Positions 57,128 through 64,000 of a DNA stretch of 64,000 nt are shown piece by piece; within the stretch, counting starts at the first letter, position 1, and every line of letters starts with the position of its first letter. Made by a program: the position numbers and the translations under genes. The DNA is from Pseudomonas helleri (GTDB lineage: Bacteria > Pseudomonadota > Gammaproteobacteria > Pseudomonadales > Pseudomonadaceae). The stretch is taken from contig NZ_WIWC01000002.1 in the NCBI RefSeq assembly GCF_009600315.1, positions 186,001-250,000 of the forward strand, read 5' to 3'. A model generated the notes under the pieces. That model ran no database searches and had not been told where the DNA came from. It saw only the letters and a program-made list of their open reading frames with translations.

Positions 57128-57769
57128 GTGTCGAGTAACGAAGATGAACAGCTGGGCGAGTTGAAAGACTGGTGGCAGCGTAACGGCAAACCCCTGCTTA
57201 CTGGCGGCTTGCTTGCGCTGGTAGTGGTGTCCGGCTGGCAGCTATGGCACAAATATCAGGCGAATCAGTCGCAAGGTGCGTCGGTTCTCTATCAGCAGTT
57301 GCTTGAAACCACACTCACGCCTGACGGTAAGCCCGATGTGGCCCGTGTGGCGGATTTGTCCAACAAGTTGAAAGGCGAATACGCAGGCTCTGCCTACGCG
57401 CAATTTGGCGGGTTGTTCGTGGCTAAAGTGGCCGTGGATAATGGCAAACTCGAAGACGCAGCCGCTGAGCTGAAAACCATCGTCGACAAGCCGGCCAACC
57501 CAACGCTGGGTGAAGTTGCACGTCAGCGTCTGGCTCAAGTTCTGGCCGCTCAAGGCAAAGTCGATGATGCCTTGAAACTGCTTGAAGGCGATTCGGACAA
57601 AGCATTCCTGGCCAGCCGTGAAGAACTGAAAGGCGACCTGCTGGTACAGCAGGGTCGTACTGACGACGCACGTGCCGCCTACGAAAAAGCTAAAGCCGCG
57701 CTGTCGGATGAAGCCGCGGTCGGTGGCTTACAAATCAAGCTGGACGACCTGGCCAAAGGGGATGCGTGA
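57128..57769 (+). CDS. yfgM: YfgM-like periplasmic chaperone/TPR protein
   Basis: 213 aa. Short cytosolic part, one span near residues 26-42 (LLTGGLLALVVVSGWQLW) and a periplasmic TPR domain. In E. coli YfgM pairs with PpiD at the translocon and precedes bamB, as here. GTG start at 57128 after AAGGAG. Confidence 0.9.
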   Translation: MSSNEDEQLGELKDWWQRNGKPLLTGGLLALVVVSGWQLWHKYQANQSQGASVLYQQLLETTLTPDGKPDVARVADLSNKLKGEYAGSAYAQFGGLFVAKVAVDNGKLEDAAAELKTIVDKPANPTLGEVARQRLAQVLAAQGKVDDALKLLEGDSDKAFLASREELKGDLLVQQGRTDDARAAYEKAKAALSDEAAVGGLQIKLDDLAKGDA

Positions 57770-58913
57770 AGTGATTCGATGGAAACATGCGGCATTGCTG
57801 GCTCTGGTCGTTTTGGCCGCGGGTTGCAGCAGCAACAGCAAAAAAGAACTTCCACCGGCTGAATTGACGGACTTCAAAGAAGAAGTCGTGTTGCAAAAGC
57901 AGTGGGATCGCTCGATCGGCGACGGTCAGGGCAAAACCTACAACATGCTGGTGCCAGCGGTTGAAGGTAATAACATCTACGCCGCTGACGTAACGGGCGT
58001 AGTGATGTCTCTTGACCGCATGAACGGTGACGTTCAGTGGAAAAAAGACCTCGATCAGCCTGTTTCTGGCGCAGTAGGTCTGGGCTATGGCCTGGTGCTA
58101 CTGGGTACCTTGCAGGGTGATGTCATTGCTCTGGATGCCAGCAACGGTGAAGAGAAATGGCGCGCGCGCGTTAACAGCGAAGTACTGGCTCCGCCTGCAA
58201 CCAACGGCGATATCGTTGTGGTTCAGACCCAGGACGATCACCTGATTGGCCTGGATGCCTCGACGGGCGATCAGCGCTGGATCTACGACAGCACACCAGG
58301 TGTTTTGACTTTGCGTGGCACCGGTGCTCCGTTGGTGACCAATCATCTGGCGGTGGCTGGTCTGTCGACCGGTAAAGTCGTTGCGCTGGATACTCAGACC
58401 GGTGTGCCGGTTTGGGAGCAGCGGGTGGCTGTACCGCAAGGTCGCTCGGAGCTGGAGCGTATCGTTGATATTGACGGCGGTCTGCTGTTGTCCGGCGGCA
58501 CGCTGTACGTAGCGAGCTACCAGGGCCGCATGGCAGCACTGGAACTGGAAAGCGGTCGCGTGCTCTGGCAGCGTGATGCTTCCAGCTATGCCGGTGTCGC
58601 CCAAGGTTTTGGCAACGTCTATGTCAGCCTGGCGTCCGGTACGGTTGAAGGCGTTGATGAACGCTCGACCACTGCCCTGTGGAGCAACGAAGCTCTGGCC
58701 CGCCGCCAATTGTCGGCTCCAGAAGTGTTCTCCAGCTATGTGGCAGTCGGCGACATGGAAGGCTATCTGCACTTGCTCAGTCAGGTTGATGGTCGTTTCG
58801 TTGGCCGTACTCGCGTAGACAGTGATGGCCTTCGGGCACGTCCGCTGGTGGTCGGTGACATGATTTACGTGTTTGGTAACAGCGGCAAACTGGAAGCCCT
58901 GACCATTCGCTAA
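57762..58913 (+). CDS. bamB: Outer-membrane protein assembly factor BamB
   Basis: 383-aa lipoprotein of the BAM complex. Signal with lipobox VLAAGC, then an eight-bladed PQQ-type beta-propeller with repeated ALDxxNGExxW motifs. ATG at 57762 overlaps the yfgM stop by 8 bases; GTG at 57771 is an alternative start. Readings from 57672 lie within yfgM and are rejected. Confidence 0.94.
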   Translation: MREVIRWKHAALLALVVLAAGCSSNSKKELPPAELTDFKEEVVLQKQWDRSIGDGQGKTYNMLVPAVEGNNIYAADVTGVVMSLDRMNGDVQWKKDLDQPVSGAVGLGYGLVLLGTLQGDVIALDASNGEEKWRARVNSEVLAPPATNGDIVVVQTQDDHLIGLDASTGDQRWIYDSTPGVLTLRGTGAPLVTNHLAVAGLSTGKVVALDTQTGVPVWEQRVAVPQGRSELERIVDIDGGLLLSGGTLYVASYQGRMAALELESGRVLWQRDASSYAGVAQGFGNVYVSLASGTVEGVDERSTTALWSNEALARRQLSAPEVFSSYVAVGDMEGYLHLLSQVDGRFVGRTRVDSDGLRARPLVVGDMIYVFGNSGKLEALTIR

Positions 58914-58996
58914 GGCGTCTATGCTTGAGGCTCTAGGGCCTCAAGCAGCCTTGCTCTGGCAAGGCTCGCGGCACATATGTGCTGTTCCGAACTCTG

Positions 58997-59022
58997 GCCG
59001 CAGCCTTGCTGCGGCTTTTGTA
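58997..59022 (+). terminator. Terminator-like hairpin between bamB and der
   Basis: GCCGCAGC CTT GCTGCGGC TTTTG. A second stem CTTGAGGC/GCCTCAAG lies upstream at about 58924-58945. Confidence 0.65.
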
Positions 59023-59051
59023 TTTTCTGAAATAACGAAGTGGAGAGCCGC

Positions 59052-60521
59052 ATGGTTCCCGTAATCGCCCTGGTGGGCCGACCTAACGTCGGCAAGTCCA
59101 CCTTGTTCAACCGCCTGACCAGGACTCGCGACGCTATCGTCGGTGACTTGTCCGGTCTGACCCGTGATCGCCAATACGGTGAGGCCAAGTGGCAAGGGCG
59201 TTCCTACATTCTGGTCGACACCGGTGGTATTTCCGGTGACGAGCACGGTATGGACGAAAAAATGGCCGAGCAGTCCCTGCTGGCCATCGAAGAAGCGGAT
59301 GTTGTTCTGTTCCTGGTAGATGCCAAGGCGGGTTTCACCGCTGCTGACCAGATGATCGGCGAGCACCTGCGTAAACGTAACAAGCGTTCCTACGTGGTTG
59401 CCAACAAGGTCGATAACATCGATCCGGACATGGCTCGCGCCGAGTTCGCACCCTTGGGTATGGGTGATGCGATTCCAATCGCCGGTGCTCATGGTCGTGG
59501 TATCACGCAAATGCTGGAAATTGCCTTGGGCAACTTCCCGCGTGACGAAGAAGAGCCGGTCGACGGCGAAGAAGAAATCGTGCTCGAAGGTGAGGAAGCC
59601 AAGCGCATTCCTGGCCCAAGTGAAAAAGACGGTATCAAGATCGCTATCATTGGTCGCCCTAACGTCGGTAAATCGACCCTGGTTAACCGCATGCTCGGTG
59701 AGGACCGGGTGATCGTGTACGACCAGCCGGGTACCACGCGTGACAGTATCTACATCCCGTTTGAGCGTAATGACGAGAAGTACACGCTGATCGACACCGC
59801 GGGTGTGCGCAAGCGCGGCAAGATTCACGAAGAAGTTGAAAAGTTCTCCGTGGTCAAAACCTTGCAGGCGATCAAAGACGCTAACGTGGTGATCTTTGTG
59901 ATGGATGCCCGCGAAGGCGTGGTAGACCATGACCTCAACCTGTTGGGCTTTGCGCTGGAGGCCGGTCGTGCTCTGGTCATCGCGATCAACAAGTGGGACG
60001 GCATGACCCCGAGCGAACGTGATTTCGTGAAGGTAGAACTGACGCGTCGCCTGTTCTTCGTCGACTTTGCCGACATTCACTTCATCTCGGCGTTGCACGG
60101 CACTGGCGTAGGTAACTTGTACCAGTCGGTACAGAACTCCTTCAAGTCAGCGGTAACGCGTTGGCCGACCAACCGTTTGACCCAGATTCTCGAAGATGCG
60201 GTCAGTGAGCATGCGCCACCGATGGTGAACAGCCGCCGGATCAAGCTGCGTTATGCCCACTTGGGTGGTGCTAACCCGCCGATTATCGTGATTCACGGTA
60301 ACCAAGTTGAGAAGGTTCCGAAGTCTTACGTTCGTTATCTCGAAAACACCTACCGTCGTGTCTTGAAGCTGGTCGGTACGCCGATCCGCATCGAGTTCAA
60401 AGGTGGCGAGAACCCGTACGAAGGCAACAAGAACTCGCTCACAGACCGTCAGGTCAACAAGAAACGCCGCATGATGTCGCACCACAAGAAAGCCGAGAAA
60501 AATCGCAAAGACAAGCGCTGA
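59052..60521 (+). CDS. der: Ribosome-assembly GTPase Der (EngA)
   Basis: 489 aa. Two tandem G domains, each with GRPNVGKST (residues about 9-17 and 205-213), and a C-terminal KH-like domain. Matures the 50S subunit. ATG at 59052 after GGAG preferred to GTG 59040. Confidence 0.97.
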   Translation: MVPVIALVGRPNVGKSTLFNRLTRTRDAIVGDLSGLTRDRQYGEAKWQGRSYILVDTGGISGDEHGMDEKMAEQSLLAIEEADVVLFLVDAKAGFTAADQMIGEHLRKRNKRSYVVANKVDNIDPDMARAEFAPLGMGDAIPIAGAHGRGITQMLEIALGNFPRDEEEPVDGEEEIVLEGEEAKRIPGPSEKDGIKIAIIGRPNVGKSTLVNRMLGEDRVIVYDQPGTTRDSIYIPFERNDEKYTLIDTAGVRKRGKIHEEVEKFSVVKTLQAIKDANVVIFVMDAREGVVDHDLNLLGFALEAGRALVIAINKWDGMTPSERDFVKVELTRRLFFVDFADIHFISALHGTGVGNLYQSVQNSFKSAVTRWPTNRLTQILEDAVSEHAPPMVNSRRIKLRYAHLGGANPPIIVIHGNQVEKVPKSYVRYLENTYRRVLKLVGTPIRIEFKGGENPYEGNKNSLTDRQVNKKRRMMSHHKKAEKNRKDKR

Positions 60522-60547
60522 TAGCGTCAGGTTCTAGCGTAATGAGA

Positions 60548-60572
60548 AAGGGTCCTGTTGGACCCTTTTTCG
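60548..60572 (+). terminator. Terminator after der
   Basis: AAGGGTCC TGTT GGACCC TTTTTC. Confidence 0.88.
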
Positions 60573-60644
60573 TGTCCGGCGTTTGGGCTATTCTCGTTCA
60601 ATCCTGTGCCGCAGTCAGTGCCGGGAACTCAACAGGGAACGGCC

Positions 60645-61793
60645 ATGATTATCAGCAAGTTGCCGAATGTCGGCACCACCATTTTCACGCGTATGTCGCA
60701 GCTCGCGGCTGAGACTGGCGCGCTTAACTTGTCTCAGGGTTTCCCGGATTTTGATGGCCCGCAAGCCTTGCGCGATGCTGTTGGCCATCATGTTGCCAGT
60801 GGTCACAACCAATATTCCCCGATGACCGGCTTGCCTGCGCTGCGTCAGCAAGTAGCGGCCAAAATTGCCCGCAGTTACGCTGTGCAGGTTAATCCTGACA
60901 GCGAAGTCACGATTACGCCCGGCGCGACCCAAGCCATCTTTTGCGCGATTCAGGCCGTCATTCATGCCGGTGACGAAGTGATCGTTTTTGATCCCTGTTA
61001 CGACAGCTACGAGCCCTCTGTGGAGCTGGCCGGTGGCCGGTGCGTGCATGTGCAATTAGGGCTGGATGATTTTTCAATCGACTGGCAAAAGCTTGAAGAG
61101 GCGCTGAGCCCGCGCACGCGCATGATCATCCTCAACAGCCCGCACAACCCCAGCGGTGCGCTCATTACTCGGGCCGAGCTGGATCAGTTGGCCAAGCTGA
61201 TCGAAAATCGTGACATCTACCTCATCAGCGACGAGGTGTATGAGTATCTGGTGTACGACGGCGTGCCCCATGTCAGTGTTTTGTCGCATGCGCAGCTGTA
61301 CGATCGGGCATTCGTGGTCAGTTCGTTTGGCAAGACCTACCACGTTACCGGTTGGAAAACGGGTTATGTCGTGGCGCCGCCCGCCCTGACAGCCGAGTTG
61401 CGCAAGGTTCATCAGTACGTCAGTTTTTGCGGGGTGACGCCTTTGCAGTATGCCTTGGCAGATTTCATGCAGGCTCATCCGGAACATGTGGAGGAGTTGC
61501 CGGGGTTTTATCAGGCCAAGCGTGATCTGTTTTGTGATTTGCTTAGCCCGTCGCGTTTTACCTTCAAACCGGTGGCAGGGACCTATTTTCAACTGGTCGA
61601 TTATTCTCGAATTCGTCCCGACCTTGATGATGTCGCCATGGCCGAATGGCTCACCCGTGAGCACGGTGTGGCGACGATTCCGGTGTCGGTGTTCTACCAG
61701 ACCCCGCCCGAAGGGCAGCGGCTGGTTCGTTTATGTTTTGCAAAACGCGAGGAGACGCTGCGTGAAGCAGCAGAAAAACTATGCGTGATTTAA
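60645..61793 (+). CDS. ybdL: Methionine aminotransferase (YbdL-like)
   Basis: 382-aa class I/II PLP aminotransferase. LSQGFPDFDGP at the N terminus, NSPHNPSGA, and PLP lysine in VVSSFGKTYHVTGWK. YbdL-type enzymes act on methionine, histidine and phenylalanine 2-oxo acids. It overlaps the next gene, an omega-amidase, by 13 bases; together they can recycle 2-oxo-4-methylthiobutanoate. ATG at 60645 is the family start. Confidence 0.86.
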   Translation: MIISKLPNVGTTIFTRMSQLAAETGALNLSQGFPDFDGPQALRDAVGHHVASGHNQYSPMTGLPALRQQVAAKIARSYAVQVNPDSEVTITPGATQAIFCAIQAVIHAGDEVIVFDPCYDSYEPSVELAGGRCVHVQLGLDDFSIDWQKLEEALSPRTRMIILNSPHNPSGALITRAELDQLAKLIENRDIYLISDEVYEYLVYDGVPHVSVLSHAQLYDRAFVVSSFGKTYHVTGWKTGYVVAPPALTAELRKVHQYVSFCGVTPLQYALADFMQAHPEHVEELPGFYQAKRDLFCDLLSPSRFTFKPVAGTYFQLVDYSRIRPDLDDVAMAEWLTREHGVATIPVSVFYQTPPEGQRLVRLCFAKREETLREAAEKLCVI

Positions 61794-62572
61794 GTGGATT
61801 ATCCGATCTAACCGTTGCGTTGGTACAGACCACGCTGGTCTGGCATGACCGTCAGGCCAATTTAGAGCATTTTGAAGAATTGCTTGAGCAAGCCAAAGGC
61901 GCAGATCTGGTGGTGTTACCGGAAATGTTCACCACAGGCTTCAGCATGGAGTCAGAAGCTCTGGCAGAGCCTGAACAAGGGCCTACTCACGCGTGGCTGA
62001 TTGCGCAGGCCAAAAAGCTTGATGCTGTCGTGACCGGAAGCATCATCGTCCAGGCCGCTGATGGCAGCCACCGTAATCGTCTGCTGTGGGCGCGCCTTGA
62101 TGGTGAAGTGCTGCACTACGATAAGCGTCATTTGTTCCGCATGGCGGGTGAGCACGAACACTTCACCCCGGGCGAGCGTCAGGTTCAGTTTGAAGTCAAA
62201 GGCTGGCGTGTTCGTCCATTGATTTGCTACGACTTGCGATTCCCGGTGTGGAGCAGTGATCCCCACGACACTGACTTGTTGCTGTACACCGCGAACTGGC
62301 CCGGTGCGCGTCGCTTGCACTGGAACCGCTTGCTGCCTGCTCGTGCGATTGAAAACCTGTGCTACGTCGCGGCGGTCAATCGGGTGGGTACCGACGGTAA
62401 AGGTCTGGTTTATACCGGCGACAGTCATATCTTCGACTTTCAGGGCGAGTCATTGCTCAGTGCGGGAGAGGGTGATGGTGTGTTTGAGGTTCGCCTGAAT
62501 GCGGCTGAACTGGCGGCTTACCGTGAGCGCTTTCCGGCGTATAGGGATGCCGATACGTTCGAGTTTCGCTAA
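61781..62572 (+). CDS. yafV: Omega-amidase (YafV-like, nitrilase family)
   Basis: 263 aa. Nitrilase catalytic triad: E in VLPEMFTTGFSM, K in HYDKRHLFRMAGEH, C in LICYDLRFPVW. Hydrolyses the omega-amide of 2-oxoglutaramate or 2-oxosuccinamate, removing the product of glutamine/asparagine-dependent transamination. Coupled to the aminotransferase gene upstream. Confidence 0.87.
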   Translation: MRDLSGLSDLTVALVQTTLVWHDRQANLEHFEELLEQAKGADLVVLPEMFTTGFSMESEALAEPEQGPTHAWLIAQAKKLDAVVTGSIIVQAADGSHRNRLLWARLDGEVLHYDKRHLFRMAGEHEHFTPGERQVQFEVKGWRVRPLICYDLRFPVWSSDPHDTDLLLYTANWPGARRLHWNRLLPARAIENLCYVAAVNRVGTDGKGLVYTGDSHIFDFQGESLLSAGEGDGVFEVRLNAAELAAYRERFPAYRDADTFEFR

Positions 62573-62579
62573 CGGTTTT

Positions 62580-62677
62580 TCCCTCACCCTAACCCTCTCC
62601 CAGAGGGAGAGGGGACTAAAAGCCAAAGCAATCCCCAATTTGTCCCCTCTCCCTCTGGGAGAGGGCTAGGGTGAGGG
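62580..62677. repeat. Long inverted repeat
   Basis: Arms of about 35 bases (CCCTCACCCTAACCCTCTCC... and ...GGGAGAGGGCTAGGGTGAGGG) separated by about 30 bases. Each arm also contains a smaller palindrome CTCCCAGAGGGAG. A common mobile-looking intergenic repeat in Pseudomonas; may also act as a terminator for the omega-amidase gene. Confidence 0.7.
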
Positions 62678-62698
62678 TTTTTTGCCGGCCAATACGCA

Positions 62699-62731
62699 AA
62701 AGGCCCCAAGGTTCGCACCTTGAGGCCTTTG
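62699..62731 (-). terminator. Terminator of leuA
   Basis: Minus strand: GGCCTCAAGGTGCGAACCTT GGGGCC TTTTG, directly after the leuA stop. Confidence 0.8.
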
Positions 62732-62748
62732 TCGTTCAAGCCAAGCGC

Positions 62749-64000
62749 TTACGCGGCTTTGGCCTCGCTTTCGCTCAGTGAGCGGTTCAGGGCGCTGAAC
62801 AGCGCTTTAAAGCTGGCAGTGGTGATGTTTTCATCAATGCCCACGCCATGCACTGCACGCTCACCATTCACTCGCAGCTCGATGTAGGCCGCTGCTTTCG
62901 CGTTTGTGCCAGCGCCAATCGCATGTTCGTTGTAGTCCATTATTTCGGCTTTGACGGGCAGGCCGGCAACCAGCGCCTCCAGTGCGCCGTTACCCTTGCC
63001 GCTCCAGCGCAGGTTGGTTTCACCATCGCCTTTGGCTGACACCTCGACCTCGACCGCGCTGTGGCCGTTTTCTTCCTGAAGACGATGGCTGACCAGCGCG
63101 TATGGCGTATTGGCCTGCAAATACTCACTGCGCAGCAAGTTGTGAATCTGTTGTGCGGTCATTTCCAGGCCCAAACGATCAGTCTCGCGCTGAACCACCT
63201 GGCTGAATTCGATCTGCATGCGGCGCGGCAAGCTGATGCCGTATTCCTGCTCCAGCAGGTAAGCAATTCCGCCTTTGCCGGACTGGCTGTTAACCCGGAT
63301 CACGGCTTCATAGCTGCGGCCAATATCTGCCGGGTCGATTGGCAAGTAAGGCACTTCCCACAGGCCATCCGGTTTTTGCTGGGCGAAGCCTTTGCGGATT
63401 GCATCCTGGTGCGAGCCGGAGAAGGCGGTGTGGACCAAATCACCCACGTATGGGTGGCGTGGATGGACGGGAATCTGGTTGCACTCTTCAACGACTTTAC
63501 GCACGCCGTCGATGTCGGAGAAATCCAGTTCGGGGTTCAGCCCCTGGGTGTACATGTTCAAGGCCACGGTCACCAGATCGACGTTACCGGTACGTTCGCC
63601 GTTACCAAACAGGCAGCCTTCAACGCGATCAGCACCTGCCATCAGGCCCAGTTCAGTAGCGGCCACACCTGTACCGCGGTCGTTGTGGGTGTGCAGGCTA
63701 ATCAGCACGCTGTCACGGCGATTGATATGGCGCCCGAACCATTCGATCTGGTCGGCATAAATGTTCGGAGTGGCGCACTCAACGGTCGCAGGCAGGTTGA
63801 GGATCATTTTGTGCTGGGGTGTCGGGTTCCACACCTCGATCACCGCATCGCACACTTCCTTGGCGAACTCGAGCTCGGTGGCGCTGAAGGTTTCCGGCGA
63901 ATACTCGAACGTCCAGTGGGTTTCAGGCTGTTGAGCCGCATATTTGACGAACAGCTTGGCCGCGTTAACGGCAATTTCCTTGACGCCGTCTTTGTCCTGA
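62749..64000 (-). CDS. leuA: 2-isopropylmalate synthase (N terminus outside window)
   Basis: First committed enzyme of leucine synthesis. The visible 417 codons include the C-terminal part of the catalytic TIM barrel ([19 protein letters not shown] with the metal-binding [16 protein letters not shown]) and the regulatory LeuA dimer domain that binds leucine. The frame stays open to the window end, so the true start is beyond 64000. Final residues SESEAKAA. Confidence 0.95.
   Translation of the reverse strand, partial: QDKDGVKEIAVNAAKLFVKYAAQQPETHWTFEYSPETFSATELEFAKEVCDAVIEVWNPTPQHKMILNLPATVECATPNIYADQIEWFGRHINRRDSVLISLHTHNDRGTGVAATELGLMAGADRVEGCLFGNGERTGNVDLVTVALNMYTQGLNPELDFSDIDGVRKVVEECNQIPVHPRHPYVGDLVHTAFSGSHQDAIRKGFAQQKPDGLWEVPYLPIDPADIGRSYEAVIRVNSQSGKGGIAYLLEQEYGISLPRRMQIEFSQVVQRETDRLGLEMTAQQIHNLLRSEYLQANTPYALVSHRLQEENGHSAVEVEVSAKGDGETNLRWSGKGNGALEALVAGLPVKAEIMDYNEHAIGAGTNAKAAAYIELRVNGERAVHGVGIDENITTASFKALFSALNRSLSESEAKAA

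Overview
The window is a Pseudomonas chromosome segment, most likely from the fluorescens/putida side of the genus. The right half, from queA to leuA, keeps the gene order of the Pseudomonas core genome: queA-tgt-yajC-secDF, suhB, trmJ-cysE, iscRSUA-hscBA-fdx-iscX, ndk-rlmN-pilW-rodZ-ispG-hisS-yfgM-bamB-der, then an aminotransferase, an omega-amidase and leuA. All assignments were made by reading the sequence and translated proteins; no database search was run.

Layout. (1) 1-5.6 kb: ordinary metabolic and regulatory genes (SDR, NmrA-like, LysR, Lrp/AsnC beside a LysE exporter, a Qnr-sized pentapeptide-repeat protein, a cytochrome c). (2) 5.7-15.7 kb: a sulfate-ester scavenging cluster matching the atsBC/atsRK/sftR/sftP arrangement described for P. 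putida S-313: ABC importer with a fused double permease, alkylsulfatase dioxygenase AtsK, a formylglycine sulfatase, a LysR regulator and a TonB-dependent receptor. TGCAT-type motifs recur in its three promoter regions. (3) 15.7-17.6 kb: a small accessory patch with a truncated exported-protein gene, a small-protein unit preceded by a C4-like antisense RNA, and a RelE/NadS-type toxin-antitoxin pair. (4) 17.68-36.46 kb: an 18.8-kb P4-like satellite/integrative element inserted in the 3' end of tRNA-Leu(CAA). (5) 36.6-64 kb: core genome.

The satellite has, from the tRNA inward: tyrosine integrase, GTTAC iterons, a hypothetical gene, an AlpA-like regulator, a C4-like immunity unit, a Toprim/DUF927 primase-helicase and a coiled-coil gene. 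Beyond these is an AT-rich cargo zone: a DUF6119-like gene cut by an IS3-family element, a NIPSNAP fragment, an orphan 438-aa gene, an AAA ATPase plus partner pair, a MITE-like element, a repeat-rich non-coding block and a possible HEPN protein. The cargo of such satellites is often anti-phage defence, so these uncharacterised genes are the best candidates for an undescribed system.

The most striking sequence-level signal is a pair of C4-like antisense units, at 16.2-16.5 kb and 32.8-33.1 kb on the minus strand. They share promoter, attenuator-like hairpin, RNA core and a translationally coupled small ORF. The loop that can pair with the downstream ribosome-binding site differs between copies, and the ribosome-binding site differs to match (CCTGTATG/CATACAGG versus CCTTTTGC/GCAAAAGG). 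Such compensatory change argues for real base pairing and for separate specificities.
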